A DNA stretch of 64,000 nucleotides, taken from contig NZ_MVOC01000010.1 of the NCBI RefSeq assembly GCF_002043095.1, forward strand, positions 124,001 through 188,000, written 5' to 3'. A program made the position numbers and the translations under genes. The number at the start of each line of letters is the position of its first letter. Positions within the stretch are counted from its first letter, which is position 1. Positions 10,223 to 18,340 of the stretch are shown here, piece after piece. The notes beneath the pieces were generated by a model, which was not told where the DNA came from, ran no database searches, and saw only the letters and a program-made list of their open reading frames with translations. The DNA is from Mycobacterium sp. AT1. Lineage in GTDB: Bacteria > Actinomycetota > Actinomycetes > Mycobacteriales > Mycobacteriaceae.

Positions 10223-10358
10223 CGCGCACCTGGCGAGCGCGCGCCAACCTTCCGATCATCGCAAGTGCCGATTGTTGGGATCGGTAGCCCGGCGGACGCC
10301 GTGTACTCATCTCACCGGCGAGGCCACCGAGGCCCGCCCCACGAAAGGCAACACGACC

Positions 10359-10652
10359 ATGATCACCCTTCCCGCCGCCATCGAAGAGCAGATCAACCGC
10401 TTCGACCGCCAGCGCAGCCTGATCATCGGCATCACCAACGCCGTCATCGCGGCGTGGTGCGCCTACCGGCTGATCTGGCTGACGTACGTGGCCGTGACGT
10501 TCAGCGGATTCTTCGGCTCGCTGATCTTCTCGTTCGTGCTCTGGGGCGTCGTCGGAATCGTCTCTGCCGCCATGGCCGTGATCTTCCTTCAGCGGGCCAA
10601 GCACCTCCGCACCGCTGCCGAGGGAACGCCGTCCGTCACGAACGAAGGGTGA
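10359..10652 (+). CDS. Small two-helix membrane protein, unknown function
   Basis: 97 residues from the ATG at 10359, preceded by AAAGG at a good distance. Two hydrophobic segments (about residues 20-45 and 50-75; IIGITNAVIAAWCAYRLIWL and SLIFSFVLWGVVGIVSAAMA) flank a short turn; the ends are charged (EEQINRFDRQRS; QRAKHLRTAAEG). No family recognised. Its 3' end overlaps the convergent oxidoreductase gene by 17 bases. Confidence 0.65.
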   Translation: MITLPAAIEEQINRFDRQRSLIIGITNAVIAAWCAYRLIWLTYVAVTFSGFFGSLIFSFVLWGVVGIVSAAMAVIFLQRAKHLRTAAEGTPSVTNEG

Positions 10653-11610
10653 CGACGACCTTGCCTCGAGCGGAGCGGTCCTCGAGCGAGGCGATGGCAT
10701 CGGCGGCCCGCTCCAGCGGGTAGACGACGGGCGCGGGGGCCGTCACCGCGCCGGAGGCGAGCAGTGGCTCCAGTTCGGCCCACTGCTCGCCAAGGTAACC
10801 GGGGTGGGTCATGGCCCAGGCTCCCCAGCCGACGCCGACCGCGTCGACGTTGTTGAGCAGCAGGCGATTCACCTTGACCGTCGGGATGTCGCCGCCGGTG
10901 AAGCCGATCACGAGCAGTCGGCCGCCCGCGGCGAGGGACCGCAGCGAGTCGGTGAACCGGTCACCACCCACCGGGTCGACGACCACGTCGACTCCGCGGC
11001 CCTCGGTGAGTTCCTTGACGGCGTCGCGGAAACCGTCCGCGAGTACGACGTCGGTGGCGCCCGCCGCCCGCGCGACGTCGCCCTTGTCCGCTGTGCTGAC
11101 GACGGCGATCGTGCGCGACGCGCCCCACGCCGTCGCCAGGCGCAGCGTCGAGGTGCCGATGCCGCCGGCCGCACCGTGGACGAGCACCGACTCGCCGGCC
11201 ACCAGGCGGCCGCGGGTGCGAAGGGCGCAGTGCACCGTCAGATCGTTGAACAGCAGGCCGGCGCCCGCTTCGAAGGACACCGTGTCGGGCAGCTTGAACA
11301 CCTGATCTACCGGTACCGCAACGACTTCCGCCATCGCACCGGTGAGCATCGTCAGCGCGGCGACCCGGTCACCCGCCACGACGTGGGCGCCCGCCGGGGC
11401 GCTGCGCACGACGCCGGCGAGCTCGGCACCCGGCACATAGGGCAGCTCGGGGCGGTGCTGATAGAGCCCGCGGGTCTGAAGGGCGTCGGGAAACGCGACC
11501 CCCGCGGCGTGGACGTCGACGAGGACGGCGTCGCCGGCTTCGGGTTCGTCGATCTCGACGAGCTCCGCTGCCCGTGGTCCGTCGAGTCGCGGGATCTGAA
11601 TGGCGCGCAT
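10636..11610 (-). CDS. NADPH:quinone oxidoreductase-like MDR-family enzyme
   Basis: About 324 residues, zinc-free medium-chain dehydrogenase/reductase. It has the GroES-like N-terminal domain (PYVPGAELAGVV), no zinc-ligand cysteines, and a Rossmann motif VLVHGAAGGIGTSTLRLA typical of quinone reductase/QOR and 2-enoyl reductases. Start is ATG 11610 (MRAIQIPRLDG); ATG 11619 is possible. The exact substrate is unclear. It is divergent from the alcohol dehydrogenase gene with a gap of only about 20 bases. Confidence 0.85.
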   Translation of the reverse strand: MRAIQIPRLDGPRAAELVEIDEPEAGDAVLVDVHAAGVAFPDALQTRGLYQHRPELPYVPGAELAGVVRSAPAGAHVVAGDRVAALTMLTGAMAEVVAVPVDQVFKLPDTVSFEAGAGLLFNDLTVHCALRTRGRLVAGESVLVHGAAGGIGTSTLRLATAWGASRTIAVVSTADKGDVARAAGATDVVLADGFRDAVKELTEGRGVDVVVDPVGGDRFTDSLRSLAAGGRLLVIGFTGGDIPTVKVNRLLLNNVDAVGVGWGAWAMTHPGYLGEQWAELEPLLASGAVTAPAPVVYPLERAADAIASLEDRSARGKVVVTLRS

Positions 11611-11616
11611 CGTGAC

Positions 11617-11632
11617 CATTTAACATCGCCCG
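11617..11632 (+). promoter_or_regulatory. Compact divergent promoter; leaderless -10 for the alcohol dehydrogenase
   Basis: TAACAT at 11621-11626 fits the mycobacterial -10 consensus TANNNT and lies exactly at -12 to -7 from the GTG at 11633, the spacing of a leaderless transcript. The oxidoreductase start on the other strand is only about 22 bases away, so its promoter must overlap this site. Confidence 0.45.
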
Positions 11633-12730
11633 GTGACGAACGCACGAGCGGCCGTACTGCTCACCGAGGAATCCGAGCCCCAACTGGTCGACGTCGAGGT
11701 CCGGGCGCCAGTCGACGCGGAGGTGCTGGTCCGGGTCGACGCCGTCGGCATCTGCCACACCGACGTCAGCGTCGCGGCGCGCTGGCCCGCACGCAAGCTG
11801 CCGATGGTCTTCGGGCACGAGGGCGTCGGCACCGTCGTCGAGACGGGGCCTCAGGCTCGGGTCGAGGCTGGTCGGCAGGTGGTGCTCACCTTCGCCAGCT
11901 GTGGCCGGTGTCCCAACTGCGTCGCCGCGAGACCCGCGTACTGCGACCACGCCACCACGCTGAACATGCGTGGTGACCGGGCCGACGACACCAGCGCCCT
12001 TCGGCTCGGCGGGATTCCGCTGCGGGGCGGCTTCTTTGGTCAATCCAGCCTCGCAACGCACGTCCTTGCCGGGCCGTCCAACACCGTCGCGCTGAATGAA
12101 CCGCTCGACCCTGCGCTGGCGGCGCCGCTGGCTTGCAGCGTGCAGACCGGCGTCGGCACGGTGCTCAACGCCGCTTCTGCCGGTGCCGACGACGCGGTGG
12201 TCGTGTTCGGCGCGGGCGGCGTGGGCCTCTCGGCCGTGATGGGCGCCAGGATTGCGGGCTGCCGCGCCGTCGTGGCGGTCGACCCCAACGCCGAGCGGCG
12301 TTTGGTGGCAACCGAATTGGGTGCCACGGCGGTCCTGGACCCGACCGATGGCGACGTCGCGGCGCACCTCGCCGACCTGACCGGCGGCGGGCCTACCATT
12401 GCCGTCGACACCACCGCCCTGCCCTCGGTCATCGCCACCGCGCTGGCGGCGTTGCGATCCTGCGGCACACTGGCACTCGTCGGCCTCGGCGCGTTGACCG
12501 CCGAGCTGCCGGTCGGCCTGATCATGGCCAAGGGACTTCGGGTACGTGGCGTCGTCGAGGGCGACAGCGACCCGCACGTGTTCATCCCGTACCTCGCCGA
12601 GCTGACCCGGCGCGGCGAGCTGCCGTTGGAGCACCTGGTCACCCGGTTCGCGTTCGACGACTTCGGCGCCGCGTGGGCCGCCGCGGTGTCGGGCACGGCG
12701 ATCAAACCGGTGCTCACCATGCCGCGCTGA
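11633..12730 (+). CDS. Zinc-dependent alcohol dehydrogenase
   Basis: 365 residues, NAD(P)-dependent medium-chain alcohol dehydrogenase. Catalytic-zinc ligands are visible in GICHTDVS (Cys) and FGHEGVG (His); the structural zinc lobe is CGRCPNCVAARPAYC with four cysteines; the coenzyme motif is VFGAGGVGLSAVMGA. The pattern resembles the aryl/allyl alcohol dehydrogenase class III-like group common in actinobacteria. Substrate unknown. It starts at a GTG with a leaderless-type promoter and is followed, after 60 bases, by an alpha/beta hydrolase gene in the same direction. Confidence 0.88.
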   Translation: MTNARAAVLLTEESEPQLVDVEVRAPVDAEVLVRVDAVGICHTDVSVAARWPARKLPMVFGHEGVGTVVETGPQARVEAGRQVVLTFASCGRCPNCVAARPAYCDHATTLNMRGDRADDTSALRLGGIPLRGGFFGQSSLATHVLAGPSNTVALNEPLDPALAAPLACSVQTGVGTVLNAASAGADDAVVVFGAGGVGLSAVMGARIAGCRAVVAVDPNAERRLVATELGATAVLDPTDGDVAAHLADLTGGGPTIAVDTTALPSVIATALAALRSCGTLALVGLGALTAELPVGLIMAKGLRVRGVVEGDSDPHVFIPYLAELTRRGELPLEHLVTRFAFDDFGAAWAAAVSGTAIKPVLTMPR

Positions 12731-12790
12731 CGTGGCGATGGCTACAATTCTCCCGCCGTCGGCAAAGGTGCCGCGGAGATCGGAGCGCAC

Positions 12791-13750
12791 GTGAAGACGA
12801 GCTCGAGGCGGCTGGCGGTACTCGACGAGATGCCACCGGGCCGGGTAGTCGAGGTCCACTCGGCGGACGGGACCAGGATCCACACCGAGGTCTTCGGCCC
12901 CGACGACGGCTACCCGATCGTGTTGGCGCACGGCATCACGTGCGCGATCAGGGTGTGGGCCAACCAGATCGCCGACCTCTCCAGGGATCACAAGGTCATC
13001 GCCTACGACCACCGTGGCCACGGTCGAAGCGGCGTTCCTCCGCTGCGCGGGCGGCGGAACGGCTACGGCCTCGACTTCCTCGCCGCCGATCTCGACGCCG
13101 TGCTGGCGGCGACGTTGGCGCCCGGCGAGCGTGCCGTGATCGCCGGTCACTCGATGGGCGGTATCGCCATCTCGTCGTGGTCGCAGCGCTACCCCCAACG
13201 GGTCCGGCAGTGCGCCGACGCCGTCGCCTTGATCAACACGACCACCGGGGATCTACTGCGCAACGTCAACTTCCTGCCCGTCCCACCGGCATTGGTCGGC
13301 GGCCGGGTGCGCGCGGCGGGACTCTTGCTGAAGAGACTGGGCGCCGCACCCTTGGTGCCGGGCTCGGTTCAACAAAGCCGACGGTTCGTCGCGGCGCTGG
13401 CGGTTGGCCGCCATGCCGATCCGGCGATCGCGGACTTCGTCTTCGACCTGTTCGCGCAGACGCCCCCTGCGGGTCGCGGCGGGTGGGCCAGGGTGCTGGT
13501 CGACTCCCTTGGACCGAAACACATCTCGCTGCGGAACCTGACCGTGCCGACGCTCGTCATCGGCAGCCGCGACGACCGTCTGCTGCCCGTCGGGTCGTCG
13601 CGCCGCATCGCCGCCGATGCGCCCAACCTGGCGTCCTTCGTCGAGCTGTCCGGCGGCCACTGCGGCATCCTTGAACAACCCGACGAGGTCAACCAGCTCC
13701 TACGCCAACTGGTCGAGTCGACTGCGGAGAAGCGCCGGATCAGTTCGTAG
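12791..13750 (+). CDS. Alpha/beta hydrolase
   Basis: 319 residues from GTG 12791 ([18 protein letters not shown]). Canonical fold markers: [13 protein letters not shown] (oxyanion region), [10 protein letters not shown], nucleophile elbow GHSMGG, the late acidic residue in [11 protein letters not shown] and the histidine in LSGGHCGI. Substrate unknown; possibly an ester or epoxide. A TACAAT at 12744 could be the -10 of its own promoter. The 3' end overlaps the convergent amine oxidase by 11 bases. Confidence 0.85.
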   Translation: MKTSSRRLAVLDEMPPGRVVEVHSADGTRIHTEVFGPDDGYPIVLAHGITCAIRVWANQIADLSRDHKVIAYDHRGHGRSGVPPLRGRRNGYGLDFLAADLDAVLAATLAPGERAVIAGHSMGGIAISSWSQRYPQRVRQCADAVALINTTTGDLLRNVNFLPVPPALVGGRVRAAGLLLKRLGAAPLVPGSVQQSRRFVAALAVGRHADPAIADFVFDLFAQTPPAGRGGWARVLVDSLGPKHISLRNLTVPTLVIGSRDDRLLPVGSSRRIAADAPNLASFVELSGGHCGILEQPDEVNQLLRQLVESTAEKRRISS

Positions 13751-15092
13751 CCAGGTAACCGGCGACCTCGGCGGCCGCGCGCCGACCCGATCGCACCGCC
13801 CCGTCGAGGAAACCCGTCCACTCGTCGGCGGTCTCAGTACCCGCCCAGAAGATGCCGTCGACCGGTTCGCGCAGCCTGTGTCCGTAGGTCGTCCACGACC
13901 CGGGCGGCACCGCGGCGGTCGGACCACCGGGCGCGAAGGATTCGGCGCTCCACCGGTGGTCGACGTAGTCGACCGGGTTTCGGGCAGCTTCGCCGAACAG
14001 GCCCGCGAAGCACTCGAGGGCTCGGGCCCGGCGCTCCTGCGGTTCGAGCGGGTCGAAGCTGCGCGCGTCGGTGAATCCGAGCAGGACGCCGGGGCCGCCG
14101 TCGCCAGGGCTGACGTCGAACGTGATGAACACCGAACCGTCGTCGGACAAGGCCTCGCCCGACTGGCCTGCGGTGCGCCAGAACGGCGTCTCGTAAGCCG
14201 CGTACGCCTTGCTCAGATTGCCAAGCGGCCAGTTCTTCGCCAGCTCGGCGTATCCGGCAGGTAGGCCGGGCTCGAACGCGATGGCGGCCCGGTGCGCCGG
14301 TGGGACCGCGACGACCACGGCGCGCGCGGTGACCGCCCCGGCGGCGGTGTGCACGGTGACGCCGGACCCGTCGTGCTCTATGCGTTCGACGACGCTGTCG
14401 AGTCGGACGCGATCGCCGAGTGCCTCTGCCATGCGGACCGCGATCTGCTGGGTGCCGTCGGGAAAGCGGTCCTGCTGCGCGCCGCCCTTGACGTCGAGCA
14501 TCGGCCCGATGCCCCCGGCGGCCTTGATGTAGTGCACGGCGTGCAGCATTGACACCTCGTTGGGCTCGCAGCCCCACGTCACCCGCGTCATGATCGCCAT
14601 GAGGTCCCTGGTGCTCTTGCCCGCGTGGACCGACCGCAGCCATCCCTCGACGGTCTCGTGGTCGAGTCGATGCGCCGCGGGGGCCGTCCACGGCGCTCCG
14701 AGCGGAACCTGCTTGGCAAGGCGCTCGAATCGCCACTGAATGCGCGACACGTCGAGCAGTTCGAGGATCGACAGCTTCGGGATGGTGCTGCGGTAGGACC
14801 TGACCCGGCCGCGCCAGCGGATCAGGTTCTTGCCGACGTTGTGGGTCGGAACCGTCGTGCAGCCGAGTTCGGCGGCCAACGCGAGCACTGCGGTTTGGGT
14901 CGGTCCGACGAAGGTGGCGCCGAGGTCGACCGGCACACCGGCGACCGCGGAGGTGAAGGACCGTCCGCCGACCCGGTCACGTCCCTCCAGGACGACGACG
15001 TCGTGACCAAGTGCTTTCAGAGTGCGAGCGACCGTCAGCCCGGCAAAACCGGCACCCACGACGACGACGTCAGGACCTTGTGGATTGGTCAC
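13740..15092 (-). CDS. Flavin-containing amine oxidase family protein
   Basis: 450 residues from GTG 15092. The dinucleotide motif [34 protein letters not shown] opens the protein in the GxGxxG-E-GGR order of monoamine oxidases (residues roughly 9-44), and the C-terminal FAD segment [28 protein letters not shown] is intact. It resembles the mycobacterial AofH group (putative flavin monoamine oxidase). It would oxidise primary or secondary amines to aldehydes with H2O2 release; the physiological amine is unknown. Confidence 0.85.
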   Translation of the reverse strand: MTNPQGPDVVVVGAGFAGLTVARTLKALGHDVVVLEGRDRVGGRSFTSAVAGVPVDLGATFVGPTQTAVLALAAELGCTTVPTHNVGKNLIRWRGRVRSYRSTIPKLSILELLDVSRIQWRFERLAKQVPLGAPWTAPAAHRLDHETVEGWLRSVHAGKSTRDLMAIMTRVTWGCEPNEVSMLHAVHYIKAAGGIGPMLDVKGGAQQDRFPDGTQQIAVRMAEALGDRVRLDSVVERIEHDGSGVTVHTAAGAVTARAVVVAVPPAHRAAIAFEPGLPAGYAELAKNWPLGNLSKAYAAYETPFWRTAGQSGEALSDDGSVFITFDVSPGDGGPGVLLGFTDARSFDPLEPQERRARALECFAGLFGEAARNPVDYVDHRWSAESFAPGGPTAAVPPGSWTTYGHRLREPVDGIFWAGTETADEWTGFLDGAVRSGRRAAAEVAGYLATN

Positions 15093-15213
15093 GTGACCAG
15101 GCTCTCACGTGCGAGGCTCGAGACGGCATCGTTCGGGCGGCCGGATCGCCGACGCACTTCGAGGCGGACCCCTATCGTGGGGCCGGTACGCGGCAGGACC
15201 AAGGAGGCTTTCA

Positions 15214-16719
15214 ATGGACGACCAGGCGGAATACTCGGACGTGCTGATCATCGGCGCCGGCATCTCGGGACTCGGCGCCGCGTACCGCATTCACCAACGC
15301 AACCCCCACCTCAGCTACACCATCCTGGAGCGCCGCGAACGCATCGGCGGCACCTGGGACCTGTTTCGCTACCCGGGAATCCGGTCGGACAGCGACATCT
15401 TCACCCTGAGCCTGCCCTTCGAGCCCTGGACCAGACCGGAGAACGTGGCCGACGGTGGTGACATCCGCGACTACCTCACCGATGCCGCCCGACACCACGG
15501 CATCGACCGACACATCCGGTTCGACACCCGCGTCGCCTCCGCGGAGTGGGACTCGTCCACCGACACGTGGACGTTGCGCACGACGACGTCCGACGGCTCG
15601 GACAAGCTGTACCGGGGGCGCTTCGTGTTCTTCGGCACCGGCTACTACGACTACGACACGCCGTACCGGCCCGAATTCCGCGGCCTCGAGAACTTCGCGG
15701 GCGAGGTGGTGCACCCCCAGTTCTGGCCGGAGTCGCTGGACCACTCCGGAAAGCGAATCGTCGTGATCGGCAGCGGGGCGACGGCCATCAGCCTGGTTCC
15801 GGCGCTCGCCAAGACAGCAGCCCACGTCACGATGCTGCAGCGCTCGCCGACGTACATGATGTCGATGGCGCGGGTCGATCCGATGGTGGCCGCGATTCGG
15901 AAGGTGTTGCCGCTCAAGCTGGCTCACAGTGTGGTGCGGGCCCGCAACGCCGCCTTCTCGGTGCTGTCGTACGTCATGTTCCGCAAGGCCCCCAAGTTCG
16001 GTCGGTGGCTGGTCAGGAATCGGACCATCGCTGCGCTGCCCGAGGGCTACGACGTGGACCGGCACTTCAAACCGCGCTACGACCCGTGGGACCAACGGAT
16101 GTGTCTGGTGTTGGACCACGATCTGTTCGACCACATCGGCGACGGCCGCGTGGAGTTGGTGACCGACCAGGTCGACCACGTCGACGCCGCCGGCATCGTG
16201 CTCGCGTCCGGCAAGCGCGTCGACGCCGACGTGATCGTGACCGCCACCGGGTTGCAGCTGCAGGCGCTCGGCGGCGTCCGCATCGTCGTCGACGGCAACG
16301 AGATCGCGCCCACCGATCGCTTCGTCTACAAGGAATATCTGCTCGAGGACGTGCCCAACATGGCGTGGTGCATCGGCTACACCAACGCGTCGTGGACGTT
16401 GCGCGCCGACATGACCGCCCGCGCGGTGGCGAAGTTGTTGGCCTACATGGATTCTCGTGGTTACACGCACGCCTATCCGCATCTGGGTGGCGTGCCGATG
16501 CAGGAGAAGCCGACGTTCGACCTGAAGGCCGGCTACATCCAGCGCGCCCCACACGCGTTGCCCAAGTCGGGTACTCGCCGGCCCTGGAACGTGCGGCACA
16601 ACTACGTGCTGGACATCCTCGACCACCGCTTCGACCGCGTCGAGGAATCGATGGTCTTCGGTCGTGCCCCCGCGCAGACCACGCGGAAACCCGAAACCGA
16701 CCGGGCCCAGACCGCTTAG
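15214..16719 (+). CDS. Baeyer-Villiger-type flavin monooxygenase (EthA-like)
   Basis: 501 residues from ATG 15214, preceded by the excellent AAGGAGG at 15201-15207. FAD motif IIGAGISGLGAAYRI, then RIGGTWDLFRYPGIRSDSD, the Baeyer-Villiger fingerprint F-x-G-x3-H-x3-W-P seen as FAGEVVHPQFWP, and the NADPH motif VIGSGATAISLVPALA. These identify a type I BVMO of the EthA group, which inserts oxygen into ketones or thioamides. Native substrate unknown. Stand-alone gene. Confidence 0.9.
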   Translation: MDDQAEYSDVLIIGAGISGLGAAYRIHQRNPHLSYTILERRERIGGTWDLFRYPGIRSDSDIFTLSLPFEPWTRPENVADGGDIRDYLTDAARHHGIDRHIRFDTRVASAEWDSSTDTWTLRTTTSDGSDKLYRGRFVFFGTGYYDYDTPYRPEFRGLENFAGEVVHPQFWPESLDHSGKRIVVIGSGATAISLVPALAKTAAHVTMLQRSPTYMMSMARVDPMVAAIRKVLPLKLAHSVVRARNAAFSVLSYVMFRKAPKFGRWLVRNRTIAALPEGYDVDRHFKPRYDPWDQRMCLVLDHDLFDHIGDGRVELVTDQVDHVDAAGIVLASGKRVDADVIVTATGLQLQALGGVRIVVDGNEIAPTDRFVYKEYLLEDVPNMAWCIGYTNASWTLRADMTARAVAKLLAYMDSRGYTHAYPHLGGVPMQEKPTFDLKAGYIQRAPHALPKSGTRRPWNVRHNYVLDILDHRFDRVEESMVFGRAPAQTTRKPETDRAQTA

Positions 16720-16788
16720 CCCCCTTCGGTCTCCACCCCGCAGCGTGCGCCTGGAATGAAACCGGCGGTGGGCGTCGTTGACACCGGC

Positions 16789-16956
16789 ATGAAGAAGTTC
16801 AGCATCGCCAGCATCGTCGCCTCCGGATTCGCCGCCGCCCTCTTCGGGCTGGCCGCACCCGCGAGCGCCGACATCGACCATCACCAGTGGGTCAACGACA
16901 TTCAGCAGCGCGCCAGTGTCGGCTCGGTCACTTCGATCGTAGGCAACGGCCGCTAA
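16789..16956 (+). CDS. Very small secreted protein, unknown function
   Basis: From ATG 16789 a classic signal peptide (KKF, then ASIVASGFAAALFGL, then PASA) is followed by a mature peptide of only 28 residues starting DIDHHQWVND and ending GNGR. The mature part has no cysteines and no transmembrane helix. ATG 16756 in frame would add 11 residues and spoil the signal peptide. A strong terminator follows 16 bases after the stop, supporting a real transcription unit. Function not recognised. Confidence 0.65.
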   Translation: MKKFSIASIVASGFAAALFGLAAPASADIDHHQWVNDIQQRASVGSVTSIVGNGR

Positions 16957-16972
16957 CCCACGCTTGACGACG

Positions 16973-17006
16973 AAGGGGTACCCGGTGATCGGGTGCCCCT
17001 TCTTCA
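16973..17006 (+). terminator. Intrinsic terminator after the small secreted protein gene
   Basis: AAGGGGTACCCG, a 5-base loop (GTGAT) and CGGGTGCCCCTT pair over 12 bp with one G-U wobble, followed by CTTC. The stem is GC-rich and ends in T-rich sequence. Confidence 0.7.
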
Positions 17007-17170
17007 TGCCTCGAGCGACGGTAGTGGGCCCAGCATTTTCGATGGAATGCTCGCGGGCGACCAGGATCAGCGCCGACAGCACGATGACCATGACGTCTCC
17101 TTCTCGACGTGCGTTCGAACCCCTGAGGGTGAACGCCGTCGAGCGGAGAATGATTACGTCGGCATCCTTG

Positions 17171-17488
17171 CTAGTCCGCCACAGTCAGCCCGGCGGCAGG
17201 GCGGCTCGTAGAACCGTTGAGTTCGCGTTCGGCTGCGATCCGTGCGGCGTGGTCTTCGGTGCGGGTGGTCCTGCGGCGCGGCATGGTGAGCCCGGTGGTG
17301 TGCGGTGCGGGCCTGCCCGTCGTCGTCACTGTCGTAGTGGGTGCACTGAGCTCGGGGAAGAGTAGTCGGCTGCCCGGTGTGGTGAGGTGTTCCCGGCCGT
17401 CGGGTGCGGTCCAGATGACGGTGCCGTCGTCGAGCTGCTCGTCACGCCAACCACTCTCACCGCCCCAGAACGTCTTCAGCAAGTGGTG
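17171..17488 (-). pseudogene. DUF222/13E12-repeat HNH endonuclease gene, 3' fragment (split by element)
   Basis: Encodes HLLKTFWGGESGW... DEQLDDGTVIWT... DGREHLTTPGSRLLFPEL, the C-terminal end of the DUF222-HNH (13E12 repeat) family, which normally follows directly on the HNH motif RKHH. It has no start of its own; the matching 5' part lies 12.1 kb away at 29599-30917. Fusing the two across one copy of the 5-bp core gives a continuous frame of 544 codons including the stop. Confidence 0.9.
17484..17488. other. Left attachment-site core (attL) of the integrated element
   Basis: TGGTG (CACCA on the minus strand) is repeated at 29599-29603. Host sequence lies to the left (…KTFWGG codons), element DNA to the right (ACAACGACATAAC). 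The frame restoration across this repeat defines the junction. Confidence 0.8.
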
Positions 17489-17536
17489 ACAACGACATAA
17501 CAGAATACGTTCTAACGAGGGAGTTGCCCGGCGACG

Positions 17537-18106
17537 TCACCTGACGGCGGGCAGGCTCGGGTCGTCAACGACCTTCGGGTGGTCGAAGTCCGCCCACTGG
17601 TTGTAAAGACCGTCCTTCTCGAGGACCCGACCGTTGCTCAACTCGATGCGTTGTTTGCGACGAATCAGCTTGTTGGCTAGCTGCTCAATTTCGGGCCAGG
17701 CTTGATCAAGCACCGGGAACCAACCGGGGAGAGGCGGCGTGACCGGCGGTCGGTTCTCGGGCATCGGTTGCCCTGAATTCTGGGCTTCTTCGGCCGCATC
17801 GGCCCAGGCGTCAACGTCGTTGCCGAACTGCTTCTCGTAGAACTTCCAGTCGAAGAAACTTTGTGTCTGGAGGATCTCTATAGCTCGTTGCATCGTCGGG
17901 TTGCCCTCCCAGCGCGCCTGTGTCCAAGGCCCCGCCCAGGTCATAAAGGCCCGATCAGCGGTTTGTATGTCGGTGGAGGTCTCTTGCAACTGCTTCACCG
18001 GGTCCGTCAGGTTGATATATGTGACGTATCCGCCGCGGCGCAGGGCTGCCACGGCGTGCCCAGCCTCATGGAATGCGGCGCGGATTCGCACCTGCTCGAG
18101 CTTCAT
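17537..18106 (-). CDS. Small zinc-metallopeptidase-like protein (HEAGH motif)
   Basis: 189 residues from ATG 18106. The N-terminus reads RAAFHEAGHAVAALRRGG: the HExxH zinc motif (H13, E14, H17) in the context used by the FtsH/M41 peptidase domain, here without any AAA module. Downstream DRAFMTWAGPWTQARWEG is consistent with the second M41 helix, and an Asp in FGNDVDAWADAAEEA may supply the third ligand (inference). No signal peptide or membrane segment. It lies at the extreme left of the element and is divergent from the STAND gene with 234 bases between. It could be cargo acting with the STAND protein or an independent moron; no phage structural role is apparent. Confidence 0.6.
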   Translation of the reverse strand: MKLEQVRIRAAFHEAGHAVAALRRGGYVTYINLTDPVKQLQETSTDIQTADRAFMTWAGPWTQARWEGNPTMQRAIEILQTQSFFDWKFYEKQFGNDVDAWADAAEEAQNSGQPMPENRPPVTPPLPGWFPVLDQAWPEIEQLANKLIRRKQRIELSNGRVLEKDGLYNQWADFDHPKVVDDPSLPAVR

Positions 18107-18198
18107 GAGTTAAGCCTAGAACGTTGGGTTACGGACCGACGCAAGCCGTGAAGGGCCCGAAAGTTGCGATAACCAGCACATCCACTAAGGAGGACAGG

Positions 18199-18294
18199 AT
18201 GCGAAGTATGAAATCTTGTCCAGTCGCAGCGACACACCATGCCCTACAGCAAGGATCGCGTCGCGTTAGGCGGACACTCATACAATCTGGCTGA
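18199..18294 (+). CDS. Possible 31-codon leader ORF upstream of the STAND gene
   Basis: A strong AAGGAGG (18187-18193) precedes ATG 18199, which opens 31 codons (MRSMKSCPVAATHH…) ending TGA 18292-18294. The ribosome-binding site is the best in the intergenic region, but composition gives no protein signature. It may be a translated leader or chance. Confidence 0.3.
   Translation: MRSMKSCPVAATHHALQQGSRRVRRTLIQSG
18281..18286 (+). promoter_or_regulatory. Candidate -10 (TACAAT) for the STAND gene
   Basis: TCATACAAT at 18278-18286 matches TANNNT and lies 55 bases before the ATG at 18341; no convincing -35 is seen. GGCGGGG just before the ATG may serve as ribosome-binding site. Confidence 0.4.
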
Positions 18295-18340
18295 CGTGCC
18301 ATCATCCATTGTTTCTTTGTAGCGTGCAGGCGGGGCAAGC

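Noticed and set aside
15211..17091. 626-codon minus-strand frame opposite the monooxygenase, with a plausible GGAG before its start
   Set aside because: His/Arg/Val-rich shadow of a well-conserved BVMO; crosses the terminator of the secreted-protein gene.
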